Assembly (NCBI GenBank): GCA_945787555.1 | Contig: CALZJG010000133.1 | Location: forward strand, 1-41,971 | Length of the DNA: 41,971 nt | Direction: 5' to 3' | Origin: an uncultured Chromatiaceae bacterium | GTDB lineage: Bacteria > Pseudomonadota > Gammaproteobacteria > DRLM01 | Part shown: piece by piece, positions 19,232 through 27,125 of the stretch | Layout: every line of letters begins with the position of its first letter | How positions within the stretch are numbered: the first letter of the stretch is position 1 | Position numbers and translations under genes: made by a program | Notes under the pieces: generated by a model | Database searches by the model: none | Seen by the model: the letters and a program-made list of their open reading frames with translations, nothing else | What the model was told of the DNA's origin: nothing

Positions 19232-19438
19232 ACTGTGACTCCTTAGTTGTGGAGCATACTCCCTTGCAAAGCTTGCGTAATATAACGCACAAAAAAGGCG
19301 GTTGTTAACCTAGCTACCGCAAAAACGAGCGTGATAGCACCGTGGACCCCAACATCGAGCCGAACCGAGTACACCCAATGCGCCTCATCAATGTTGCATA
19401 TCCTTCGAGCTTTCGCGTGGAATTCATTGTTCCAATTA

Positions 19439-19447
19439 TGCTAATAT
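19439..19447 (+). promoter_or_regulatory. Possible extended -10 promoter of csrA
   Basis: TGCTAATAT is an extended -10 motif 69 bp before the csrA ATG. A TGGAA...TTCCA inverted repeat lies just upstream at 19418-19434. No good -35 is seen at the right distance, so this is a weak call. Confidence 0.35.
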
Positions 19448-19515
19448 GCCTATTCTAACAATGACTCCGATGTCGGTATGGCCCCGTGCCCTACCGTAAC
19501 TCTGGGGGAGAAGTA

Positions 19516-19767
19516 ATGCTTATACTGACTAGACGCGTGGGGGAAACGCTTAAAATCGGAGATACGATAGATATTACCGTCCTCGCTGCAAAGGGCAACC
19601 AAGTACGCATTGGTATAAATGCCCCAAAGGAGGTCCCAGTCCACCGCGAGGAGATCTATGCTCGTATAAAGCAGGAACAGCGCGAACGGGTCGATTCGCC
19701 GCCTGTTGTAGCTGAGGATTCTGAGCACCCAAGCGATCCCACAGACGCAAAATTTGACGCAGGTTAG
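19516..19767 (+). CDS. csrA: Carbon storage regulator
   Basis: The protein has 83 residues. CsrA is a dimeric RNA-binding protein that blocks or exposes ribosome sites at GGA motifs. Both RNA-contact strands are intact ([15 protein letters not shown] at the N-terminus, VPVHREEIY near 43-51). The family is usually 55-70 residues, and the extra C-terminal part from about 60 is acidic and of low complexity. GGGGGAG sits about 5 bases before the ATG and is itself a GGA site, so self-control is possible. It is divergent from rpfC across 284 bp. It may be one of several csrA copies in the genome. Confidence 0.93.
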   Translation: MLILTRRVGETLKIGDTIDITVLAAKGNQVRIGINAPKEVPVHREEIYARIKQEQRERVDSPPVVAEDSEHPSDPTDAKFDAG

Positions 19768-20177
19768 TCTTGGGCAAGTTCCCGATAGCCGTGCTCGTAA
19801 CCCAATGGACTAGAGCGGAAGTCGACACTCCCAAGTTAACGTGTGCACCATTACAGTACTAGATCATGCCAGCCAGGCACGCGAATACTAATGATACAGG
19901 CCTTCCGGCACCGATCGAGATCGCGGCGCGTGCGAAACTTAAGTATCAACCCCATGACCTGGAGAATTCCAGCAACAATGCCTAACCGAGCTCGTCAGCG
20001 GCCCTGACCGCTGCGCTACACCGTCGTCGGCATTCACTCGGTGCCGCGAGTTATTCCCTGCCCCAGCTTAACCGGGTTTGTATTCGCCTGTAGGCCCAGC
20101 ATTATTTGTCTGCAATCTAGTGTTCGACCTTACCGAACTTTGCATGTATCGATTCACTGACGGGCGGTGGGCAGCGC

Positions 20178-20579
20178 ATGAAGCGAGAGTCTATCAATCC
20201 GTGGCATTGGGGGTTGCAGTGGAGCATGGATCAGGCGGAGGTAGTGAGCGGCGTTGGTCTGGCACAGCGGCTGTCGTGCCTGACGCGGATACGGAATTCG
20301 GTATTTAGGTGCTTGCTCGCGGCGGCATGCGCGGGTGCTTGGGCTGCGCGCTAAACAAGAACGACCGGCCGCGGAGTAAAGCCGGCATTACGCGCAACAA
20401 CGTGCTCAGTTTGCACTTGGTTTACAAGGGATGTTGACGGCATTCTTGCAGGCTATGATACACATGCCGAACGGATCACCCCTACAGAAGAGACCAGGCC
20501 GGCACAGTCATCACTAGGCGTGCAGCGCTTGTCCATGCCTGATCTTAAGGTCGAATTCGAAGTCCACGCCGCTGGGTAA
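20178..20579 (+). pseudogene. Decayed RidA (YjgF/UK114) family gene
   Basis: Pieces of a RidA-family protein occur in order but in different frames. An ATG at 20178 starts MKRESINPWHWGLQWSMDQ. A later frame gives SGTAAVVPDADTE (near 20250-20290). Then comes a GGMRGCLGCALN...SKAGITRNNV stretch (near 20320-20404). After a 1-base shift, the C-terminus FTRDVDGILAGYD...MPDLKVEFEVHAAG runs from 20421 to the TAA at 20577. At least three frame breaks make it non-coding. RidA proteins remove reactive enamine/imine intermediates. The 410 bp before it (19768-20177) hold no recognisable gene. Confidence 0.75.
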
Positions 20580-20634
20580 GGGTGCTTGAGCAGCGCAGAT
20601 TTGGCTGAGTCGGTGTGGCCCGAACTAGCGGTAG

Positions 20635-21327
20635 TCAATCCGGCGCCGTGATGTTTAGCAGCGGTGCGATGTCCAGTGAGGCCGCAACACGCGCCGCGTC
20701 GTGCTTTGCTTCATAGGGCACGACACCCAACAACGGCGCGGCGATGCGTTGCTGCAAGGTGGCGATGTTTTCTTCTGTGCACAGCATTTCCGAGTCGATT
20801 CGATTAGCGACCCAACCCGCCAGCGTCAATCCAGAACGTGTTATCGCCTCCACCGTGAGCAGCGCGTGATTGAGGCAGCCCAGACGTATCCCCACTACCA
20901 AAATCACCGGCAGCCTTAATGCGACGGCTAAATCGGCGAGGGTATGTTGTTCGTTGAGCGGCACTAGCCAGCCACCGGCGCCTTCCACTACCAACCACGG
21001 CGCGAGTTGCTGGGTGGCGCGCACGGCGCTGACCAATGCTGCGATGTCTATGCGTTTGTCTTCGGCCGCGGCGGCGAGGTGCGGAGAGGCCGGCAGGCGC
21101 AACGCGCAAGGATTCACGGTTTCATAAGGGAGTTTGACAGTGGCGGCTTGCATGAGCAGCTCGGCATCTTCGTTGCGCAGGCCCTGCGCGGTGTCATGAC
21201 AACCCGCGGCCACCGGCTTCATGACTGCGACATGCAAGCCGGCTTGCGCCAAGCTTTGCACCAGTCCACAGGCGATGCGCGTCTTGCCCACGCCGGTGTC
21301 GGTGCCGGTGATGAACAAGGCGGGCAC
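20635..21327 (-). CDS. bioD: Dethiobiotin synthetase
   Basis: The protein has 230 residues. BioD closes the ureido ring of dethiobiotin from 7,8-diaminopelargonate, CO2 and ATP. The P-loop is GTDTGVGKT (8-16), and VEGAGGWLVPL is the second conserved segment. The start is GTG and shares one base with the bioC stop (TAGTG), so translation is coupled. It is the last gene of the biotin run. No bioA lies in the window, so the preceding aminotransferase step must be encoded elsewhere. Confidence 0.95.
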   Translation of the reverse strand: MPALFITGTDTGVGKTRIACGLVQSLAQAGLHVAVMKPVAAGCHDTAQGLRNEDAELLMQAATVKLPYETVNPCALRLPASPHLAAAAEDKRIDIAALVSAVRATQQLAPWLVVEGAGGWLVPLNEQHTLADLAVALRLPVILVVGIRLGCLNHALLTVEAITRSGLTLAGWVANRIDSEMLCTEENIATLQQRIAAPLLGVVPYEAKHDAARVAASLDIAPLLNITAPD

Positions 21328-22235
21328 TAGCGCGGCTTTCCTGCGCTGGGGCGCAGTAGATTTTCCACTGGCACTTTCACTACGCCGTCGATTTGCTGTT
21401 GCGGTGCCGGGCCTAGCGGCGTCCAGGCGTGCCCGTAAGCGACTTCATAGGTGGCGGGCAGCACGCCGTCACTGCGATAGCGTTCATACGCTTGCAGCAT
21501 GCGCTGCAAACGCGTCTTGCCGGTAAGGCCGCGCGAGCGTCCGGCGGTGGCGTTGTGCGCGCCGATGATTTTCAGATCGTGCATCAGTGTGCGCACGTCG
21601 CGATAGGTGAGGGTGAGGCGTTCGCAATCCATCACCGGATCGGCGAATCTGGCGCGCAGGAGCGCGTCACCGATGTCGTGCATGTCGATGAAGGCGCTGA
21701 CATGGGTGGCGCCGTCGGCCTCGGCCCAGCAGGCGCGCAATTCCTTGAGCGTGTCGGGGCCGAAGGTGGAAAACAGCAACAAGCCGCCGGGTCTCAACAC
21801 GCGACGAAACTCGTTGTAAGCGCGGTCGAGGTCGTTGACCCATTGCAGGGTGAGGTTGGAGAAAATCAGATCGACGGAGTGATCAGCCAACGGCAGACAT
21901 TCCGCGTCACCGCACACATAGCCGTGACGGCCGCGCCACCTCGCCAGCAGGCCGGCGTTGCGGCGTGCCGCGCGCAGCATATTAGGCGCGAGGTCCAGCG
22001 CGACGACCCGCGATGACTTATAGCGCTGCGCCAACGCGCTGGTGCAATAGCCGGTGCCGGCGCCCAAGTCGACGATAGTGTTCGGTGACAAGCGGATATA
22101 GTCCAAGCGCTCCAGCAAGCGGTCGGCGATTTCACGTTGCAACACTGCTGCGCTGTCGTAGTCGGCGGCGGCGCGATCGAAGGCGGCGCGCACACGCTGT
22201 TTGTCGAGATGATAGGGGGCGGCGTCAGTGTTCAT
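21327..22235 (-). CDS. bioC: Malonyl-ACP O-methyltransferase
   Basis: The protein has 302 residues. BioC methylates malonyl-ACP to start pimeloyl chain synthesis on the fatty-acid machinery. The SAM-binding motif is VDLGAGTGY (near 56-64), and FSNLTLQWVNDL fits the BioC subfamily. The start overlaps the end of bioH by 11 bp. The C-terminal 60 residues show the usual variable tail. Confidence 0.93.
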   Translation of the reverse strand: MNTDAAPYHLDKQRVRAAFDRAAADYDSAAVLQREIADRLLERLDYIRLSPNTIVDLGAGTGYCTSALAQRYKSSRVVALDLAPNMLRAARRNAGLLARWRGRHGYVCGDAECLPLADHSVDLIFSNLTLQWVNDLDRAYNEFRRVLRPGGLLLFSTFGPDTLKELRACWAEADGATHVSAFIDMHDIGDALLRARFADPVMDCERLTLTYRDVRTLMHDLKIIGAHNATAGRSRGLTGKTRLQRMLQAYERYRSDGVLPATYEVAYGHAWTPLGPAPQQQIDGVVKVPVENLLRPSAGKPR

Positions 22236-23058
22236 GTCGAGTCAGAAACTCGTTTAACAGTGCGATGAATTCGCGCGGGTGGGAAAGAAACGGCGCATGG
22301 CCGGCCGCGGCAATGACCTGTTGTTGCAGCTGCGGAACCAAGCGCTGCATGTCGGCGCCGACGGCAGGGGGCACCAGCCTATCGCGCGCACCCAGCACCA
22401 AGGCGGTCGGACAGCGGACGGTACGGAAGGTGTCGCGCAAATCGGCGTCGCGCAGTATGTCCAGGCCGCCGTTCAGGATAGCGGCGGGCGGCGGATCGTA
22501 ACGGAATATTTGCGCGCGCAATACGCGCAAGGCTTCCCTTTCGGCGCGCGGGTCGACCTGCAAACTCACGAAACGTTCCAGCGTAGTGCGATAATCTGTC
22601 GCCAGCGCTTGCGCGAATCCGGTCAGTACTTGCGGGTCCATGGCATGGGGCCAATCGGGCGTGGCGCTGAAGCGCGCCGAGCTGGCCACCAAAGCCAAGG
22701 CGCTCACGCGTGCCGGCTGTGTGGCGGCGAGTTGGCCGGCGATCATGCCGCCCAGTGACCAACCCACCCAGGCCGCGCGCGGCGGTGCGACGGCGGCCAC
22801 GGCGGTGGTCGCCGCGTCTAATGTGAATGCGGCGGGCGCGGGACTGCGGCCGTGACCGGGCAAGTCCAGTAAGGTGACGCGATAATCGCGCGCCAGGACT
22901 GCGGCCACGCCTTCCCACACGCCGGCGTGCAAACCCCAGCCATGTAGCATGACCAGATCGGGGCCGGAGCCGAATTGCTCAACATGCAGGCTGGCTGTCG
23001 CCGGCCTTCGGTTGTCTGTAGACGACCTTCGGTTGGCATTCGCCGACCTTCGGTTCAT
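22225..23058 (-). CDS. bioH: Pimeloyl-ACP methyl ester carboxylesterase
   Basis: From the ATG at 23058, which overlaps the bioF stop as ATGA, the protein has 277 residues. BioH removes the methyl group from pimeloyl-ACP methyl ester and so ends chain growth. The alpha/beta hydrolase triad is visible: Ser in GWSLGG, Asp in GARDRLVP, His in GHAPFLSHP. The first 21 residues are three heptads ([21 protein letters not shown]) encoded by 21-bp tandem repeats. The hydrolase proper starts at SLHVEQFG. The repeat is extra to the family and is matched by a weaker one at the start of coaD. Confidence 0.92.
   Translation of the reverse strand: MNRRSANANRRSSTDNRRPATASLHVEQFGSGPDLVMLHGWGLHAGVWEGVAAVLARDYRVTLLDLPGHGRSPAPAAFTLDAATTAVAAVAPPRAAWVGWSLGGMIAGQLAATQPARVSALALVASSARFSATPDWPHAMDPQVLTGFAQALATDYRTTLERFVSLQVDPRAEREALRVLRAQIFRYDPPPAAILNGGLDILRDADLRDTFRTVRCPTALVLGARDRLVPPAVGADMQRLVPQLQQQVIAAAGHAPFLSHPREFIALLNEFLTRHEH
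22993..23055 (-). repeat. 21-bp tandem repeat at the start of bioH
   Basis: Three units of 21 bp begin right after the ATG of bioH. Each starts AACCGAAGG(T/C)CG and encodes NRRxxxx. The first 12-15 bases match weaker copies at the starts of coaD (near 4813-4855) and pilS (near 41464-41480, in another frame). Confidence 0.7.
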
Positions 23059-24968
23059 AGCACTGCTTCCAATGCGGCGAGCAGCTGATCCACGTCTTGT
23101 TCGCGATGCGCGGCGCACAAGGTGATGCGCAGCCGTGCCGTACCGGACGGTACTGTGGGCGGGCGGATGGCGCTGACATACATGCCGCGCTCCTTGAGCG
23201 CTGCGCTGAGTTGTAGCGCGCGTTCTTCGTCGCCGACCAGCAGCGGTTGGATAGGCGTGGTGGAGGGCATCAGCTCCAGGCCCAATTGCGCGGCGCCGGC
23301 GCGGAAGCGTTGCACCAGGGCGGCGAGGTGTACACGGCGCCAGGATTCTTCCGCGATCAGTCGGAGGCTGGTGAGCGTGGCATGCGCTACCGCCGGCGGC
23401 AGCGCCGTGGTGTAGATGTAAGTGCGGGCGCGCTGGATGAGCGTTTCGATCAGTTCTTCGCTGCCCGCCACGAAGGCGCCGAAGGTGCCGAAGGCTTTGC
23501 CCAGCGTGCCGACCAAGATCGGCACGTCGTCGACGCCGAGGCCGTAATGTTCGACGGTGCCGCGTCCGTGCGCGCCGATCACGCCCAGGCCGTGAGCGTC
23601 GTCCACCATCAGCCAGGCTTGGTGTTGTCGGGCGAGGCGCGCGAGCGCGGGCAGCGGTGCGAGGTCGCCGTCCATGCTGAATACACCGTCGGTGATGAAC
23701 ATGGCGGGGCGTGGGTCGGGGTCATTGCCACTTTCGGCGTCCTCACCCCAACCCTCTCCCGCTTGCGGGAGAGGGAGTGTTGGAGAAGAGCGTATAGGTT
23801 GGCCCTCACCCCGGTGGCTGTGCCCCCCTCGCTGCGTTCTCCCCGCCTGCGGGAGAGGGGCAGTAGGAGAAGAGTGGATAGAAGGGCCCTCATCCCCAAC
23901 TGGCGCAGGCCTCGCTATGCTCTCCGCGCTTACGGGAGCAGGGCTTTTACTCCCCTCTCCCGTGGCCGGGAGAGGGGCAGGGGGTGAGGGGGGTAGGTCG
24001 CGGCGCGTCACGTGCCGCCAGATGTCCTCCAACACGGCCTCAGTCTGGCTCAACACGTGGTGGTTCCAGTAACGTATGACCTTCAAGCCTTGCGCGCGCA
24101 GGAACGCCGTGCGTTGCTCATCATAGGATTCCTGTTCGCTGTGTTGCCCGCCGTCCAATTCGATCACCAGGCGCTGTTCGTCGCAGTAGAAATCTGCGAT
24201 GTAGCGCCCCAGCGGATGCTGGCGGCGGAATTTCGCATTAGCCAAACGGCGGTTGCGCAGTAACTGCCATAGCAATTGTTCGGCGTCGGTGGCGCCGTGG
24301 CGTAGTTCACGGGCGTGAGTTAACAGGTCTTCGGGGAGGCGTGCGGGGGGATTGGGTTTGTCGTGTGTGTCGAGGGCCTCACCCCCGGCCCCTCTCCCGC
24401 TCGCGGGAGAGGGGAGTGAAGAATCGACTTTCGCAGGCGGGGAGAGCGTCGTGAGGGGAGCGTTGCCGGTTTGGGATGAGGGACTGCGGTCGAGTTGCCT
24501 GGCTAGATGCGCCACATCGCTATGCGCATATCTTTTCAGCCGGGCGCCCGACAGCAAGCCCGCATCCAACAGCGAGGCATGATTGAGGCGGTCCTCGAAG
24601 ATCACGTCGCCGCGTCTTGCCAGTGCGGTCACCACGCCAAGGTTGGCCATGTAGCCGGTGGAGAACAGCAGTGCGCGAGGGCGGCCGGTGTAGGCGGCTA
24701 GCGCTTCTTCCAATTCATGATGAGGGCGTTGATGCCCGGTGATGAGATGCGAGGCGCCGCTGCCGGCGCCGTATTTTTCTGCACCGGCTTGCAGCGCAGC
24801 AATCACCCGCGGGTGATTGGCCAGCCCCAGGTAATCATTGCTGCAAAAGGACAGATAACGGCGACCGTCCACCACGATCTCCGCGCCCTGGGGGCTGTCC
24901 AGCACGGCGCGCGAGCGATAGCGGTGCTGCGCCCGTAACTGCGCGAGCGCGGCGGCGAGGTCTTTCAT
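23055..24968 (-). CDS. bioF: 8-amino-7-oxononanoate synthase with a large in-frame DUF559 insert
   Basis: BioF joins pimeloyl-ACP and alanine with PLP to make the biotin precursor KAPA. The frame has 637 residues against about 385 usual. Residues 1-163 and about 418-637 together match BioF along its whole length: His130, Asp456 and His459 (VDDAHG) and the PLP lysine Lys491 (GTLGKAFG). Taking out 254 residues puts that lysine at 237, as expected. The insert (164-417) holds a DUF559/Vsr-like nuclease domain (about 205-322: DFY...IELDGGQH with Asp259, Glu270, Asp272) and Pro/Gly-rich repeats, with no stop codon. It falls in a loop before the TDGVFSMDG strand. Whether the enzyme still works is unknown. 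Confidence 0.9.
   Translation of the reverse strand: MKDLAAALAQLRAQHRYRSRAVLDSPQGAEIVVDGRRYLSFCSNDYLGLANHPRVIAALQAGAEKYGAGSGASHLITGHQRPHHELEEALAAYTGRPRALLFSTGYMANLGVVTALARRGDVIFEDRLNHASLLDAGLLSGARLKRYAHSDVAHLARQLDRSPSSQTGNAPLTTLSPPAKVDSSLPSPASGRGAGGEALDTHDKPNPPARLPEDLLTHARELRHGATDAEQLLWQLLRNRRLANAKFRRQHPLGRYIADFYCDEQRLVIELDGGQHSEQESYDEQRTAFLRAQGLKVIRYWNHHVLSQTEAVLEDIWRHVTRRDLPPSPPAPLPATGEGSKSPAPVSAESIARPAPVGDEGPSIHSSPTAPLPQAGRTQRGGHSHRGEGQPIRSSPTLPLPQAGEGWGEDAESGNDPDPRPAMFITDGVFSMDGDLAPLPALARLARQHQAWLMVDDAHGLGVIGAHGRGTVEHYGLGVDDVPILVGTLGKAFGTFGAFVAGSEELIETLIQRARTYIYTTALPPAVAHATLTSLRLIAEESWRRVHLAALVQRFRAGAAQLGLELMPSTTPIQPLLVGDEERALQLSAALKERGMYVSAIRPPTVPSGTARLRITLCAAHREQDVDQLLAALEAVL
23741..24482. 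mobile_element. Inverted-repeat element carrying a DUF559 cassette inside bioF
   Basis: The element ends are CCTCACCCCAACC (left) and, on the other strand, CCTCATCCCAAACC (right). Inside it a 38-bp inverted repeat (23952-23989 and 24377-24414) brackets the DUF559 coding part (24000-24368). Its arms contain the palindrome CCCCTCTCCCG...CGGGAGAGGGG. Two or three further repeat units fill 23741-23950. No independent start codon is seen for the nuclease part, so it is read only as part of BioF. Clear target-site duplications were not found. Confidence 0.72.
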
Positions 24969-24973
24969 TCAAT

Positions 24974-25112
24974 GGACCACGGAGAGCACGGAAGACACGG
25001 AGAAAAAGCAGGTAACTGGCAGGTCCATGTTCGAGCGGATGCCAAGCACAAGCCGGATATTCGGCATAGACACGAACGTTCTCTCCGTGCCTTGCGTGTT
25101 CTCCGTGATTGT
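24974..25112. repeat. MITE-like inverted repeat between bioB and bioF
   Basis: A left arm of about 29 bp (CCACGGAGAGCACGGAAGAC, then ACGGAG) near 24976-25004 is mirrored by a right arm near 25077-25109 (TTCTCTCCGTGCCTTGCGTG, then TTCTCCGTG). The 70-base centre has no gene. It fills most of the 158-bp gap between bioB and bioF and leaves bioF without a good ribosome site. Confidence 0.65.
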
Positions 25113-25126
25113 AATGCCCTTATCGG

Positions 25127-26161
25127 TCATGCGACGGCGCTGGCCTCGTCGGCGCTGCGGCGTTGCTGGGTATCGCCGCGCACCTGCAGTTTCAGATCCT
25201 TGAGCATATTGAGGTCGTCTTCGACTTGGCGGCCCTTGGTGGTGAGGTAGTCGCCGATCATCACGCCGGAGGCACCAGCGAAGAAGATCATGCTCTGCAA
25301 ATCGCCGAGGAAATGGCGGCCGCCGGCAATGCGGATTTCCGCTTTGGGTAGCAGATAGCGATACACCGCGATGGTCTTGAGAATTTCCAGCGGCGCCATG
25401 GGGGTCCGCTCGCCCATGGGCGTGCCGTCGATGGGGTTGAGGAAATTGAGCGGCACCGACTCCACGCCCAGCGCGCGCAGCGTCTCGGCCATTTCGACGC
25501 GCTGGTCGAGGCTCTCGCCCATGCCGAGGATACCGCCGGCACACACTCGCAGGCCGGCGTCCATGGCGTTTTTGATGGTGTCGATGTTCTCTTGATAGGT
25601 GTGGGTGGTGCAGATGTTGGAGAAATGGCTCTCGGCCGTCTCCAGGTTGTGATGGTAGTTCTCCATGCCCATTTCTTTCAGCATGGCGGCGGAGTCCTTA
25701 TCGAGCGCGCCCAAACTGGCGCAGCGGCCGATGTCGCTGTGCTCGTTCATGGCGGTGAAATATTCGCGCAGTTGCGCGCGTTCCTTCTCGGTGCGCACCC
25801 CCCAGCCCTTGGATACCACGCCGAAATCGCTGGCGCCCCAGGCGCGCGCGCGTTGCGCTTGTTCCACCAGTTGTTCGGCGGGGATGTAATCGTATTTGGG
25901 CGCGGCGGTTTGGTAATGGCCGCTCTGGCCGCAGAAGGTGCAGTTCTCCGAGCAATTGCCCGAGCGCACGTTGGAGATGGCGCACACTTCCACCACGTCG
26001 CCGCGGAAAGTCTTGCGCAGACGGTCGGCGCCGGCCATCAGCCAGGGCAGATAATCATCGTCGAGACGGATCATCCAGCGGGCTTCCTCGCCGCTCATGT
26101 CACCGCCGTTGAGGAGGCGCTGGGTGAGGGCGTCGATGCGGTCGTATATGCGATTGTCCAT
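25127..26161 (-). CDS. bioB: Biotin synthase
   Basis: The protein has 344 residues. BioB is a radical SAM enzyme that inserts sulfur into dethiobiotin. The cluster motif is CSENCTFCGQSGHY (CxxxCxxC, near 70-83), and the second cluster region (Cys and Arg residues near GGRHFLGD) is present. It is the first gene of the biotin run and has its own promoter with a BirA-like operator. Family length is normal. A MITE-like repeat separates it from bioF. Confidence 0.96.
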   Translation of the reverse strand: MDNRIYDRIDALTQRLLNGGDMSGEEARWMIRLDDDYLPWLMAGADRLRKTFRGDVVEVCAISNVRSGNCSENCTFCGQSGHYQTAAPKYDYIPAEQLVEQAQRARAWGASDFGVVSKGWGVRTEKERAQLREYFTAMNEHSDIGRCASLGALDKDSAAMLKEMGMENYHHNLETAESHFSNICTTHTYQENIDTIKNAMDAGLRVCAGGILGMGESLDQRVEMAETLRALGVESVPLNFLNPIDGTPMGERTPMAPLEILKTIAVYRYLLPKAEIRIAGGRHFLGDLQSMIFFAGASGVMIGDYLTTKGRQVEDDLNMLKDLKLQVRGDTQQRRSADEASAVA

Positions 26162-26252
26162 GGGGTATCTTCCTGTCGTGCGTGATTACCGAGTGTCGCA
26201 AGCGCCGGCGGGGGGTATGATGACGCGCCGGGACGTGACGGATTTGGGTCTG

Positions 26253-26307
26253 AATATAACGGCTTACGGACGGCTGTCAACCTAATGATCAAAGCCAAGG
26301 TTAACGG
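26253..26307 (-). promoter_or_regulatory. bioB promoter with overlapping BirA operator
   Basis: On the minus strand TTGACA (26275-26280), 16 bases and TATATT (26253-26258) form a strong sigma-70 promoter about 90 bp before the bioB ATG. CTGTCAACC (26274-26282), 16 bases and GGTTAACGG (26299-26307) match the known BirA pattern (TTGTAAACC-N15/16-GGTTTACAA) in most positions and cover the -35. Biotin-loaded BirA would block bioB. The same site spans the start codon of the divergent comF. The site is read from sequence, and BirA binding is inference. Confidence 0.78.
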
Positions 26308-26995
26308 GTGGTTAAAAAATGTACAGCCGTGGCTGTTTCCACCGGTTTGTCTGCTGTGTGGTGCCGGCGGGGCGGGGGATGTCTGCGCCGCCTGTGAAGC
26401 CGACTTGCCGTGGCTGCGCGCGGCCTGTTCGGTATGCGCGGCCCCCTTGCCGGTCGCTGGAGTATGTGGTCGGTGCCTGCGTCAGCCTCCCCCCTTTGAT
26501 AAGGCGCACGCGCTATGGCGTTATGCGGCCCCAGCCGATGCGTTGATCCTGCGCCTAAAATTCGCCGGCAAACTCAGTGTGGCGCGCTATCTCGGCGCCT
26601 GTATGGCGGAACGGCTTGGGGCGCGCGACGCCCCGCTACCGCAAGCGCTCATCCCCGTGCCCTTGCATGCGACCCGCTTGCGAGAGCGCGGCTTCAATCA
26701 AGCCGTGGAGTTGGCGCGGCCGTTGGCGGCGGCCCTGGGTATCGTGCTCGATTACCGCAGTTGCGCGCGGGTGCGAGCCACCGAGGCGCAGGCGGCGCTG
26801 CCGGCCGCCGCACGTAAGCGCAATGTGCGGGGCGCCTTCGCGGTGGCCCGTCCGTTACGTTATGCGCATGTGGCTATCGTCGATGATGTGATGACCAGCG
26901 GTCATACGGTGGCGGCGCTGAGTACCGCTTTGCGCAAGGCGGGTGTACGCCGAGTCGAAGTGTGGGTTTGCGCGCGTACCTCGCCGCCGGCGTGA
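26285..26995 (+). CDS. comF: ComF family phosphoribosyltransferase-like protein
   Basis: The protein has 236 residues. Zinc-binding Cys pairs near the N-terminus (CLLCGAGG, CAACEAD, CSVCAAP, CGRCLRQ) are followed by a PRTase domain with the PRPP loop VAIVDDVMTSGHTV. ComF proteins help DNA uptake in naturally competent bacteria, and related GntX types occur widely. The first ATG lies inside the probable BirA operator of bioB, so BirA could affect it as well. Pilus genes in the same window would suit a competence role, but that is inference. Confidence 0.9.
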   Translation: MIKAKVNGWLKNVQPWLFPPVCLLCGAGGAGDVCAACEADLPWLRAACSVCAAPLPVAGVCGRCLRQPPPFDKAHALWRYAAPADALILRLKFAGKLSVARYLGACMAERLGARDAPLPQALIPVPLHATRLRERGFNQAVELARPLAAALGIVLDYRSCARVRATEAQAALPAAARKRNVRGAFAVARPLRYAHVAIVDDVMTSGHTVAALSTALRKAGVRRVEVWVCARTSPPA

Positions 26996-27000
26996 TGACG

Positions 27001-27029
27001 TTGGGTTGCCCTTGGCCCTGTGCTAGACT
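27001..27029 (+). promoter_or_regulatory. Probable promoter of the YfaZ gene
   Basis: TTGGGT (27001-27006), 17 bases and TAGACT (27024-27029) with a TG one base upstream form an extended -10 promoter just after comF. AAGAGGAG at 27111-27118 is the ribosome site of the YfaZ gene. Confidence 0.5.
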
Positions 27030-27125
27030 GCCGCCGTCACGTGCCGGTGAGGAGAACTTGCCGCCGGCCCCACCTTTTTTACAGCAAGATTTCTGCTAAT
27101 TTAACCAGATAAAGAGGAGTAACGC

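Noticed and set aside
20078-20308. Possible 76-residue gene on the plus strand
   Set aside because: Part of it is one of the shifted frames of the RidA remnant, and it has no start signal.
23718-24479. Intein in BioF
   Set aside because: No splice-junction residues or Hint motifs are seen. The insert holds a DUF559 domain and palindromic repeats instead.
23055-24968. BioF split by a frameshift into two genes
   Set aside because: One frame runs through from 24968 to 23055 and both BioF parts are in that frame, so it is an in-frame insertion.
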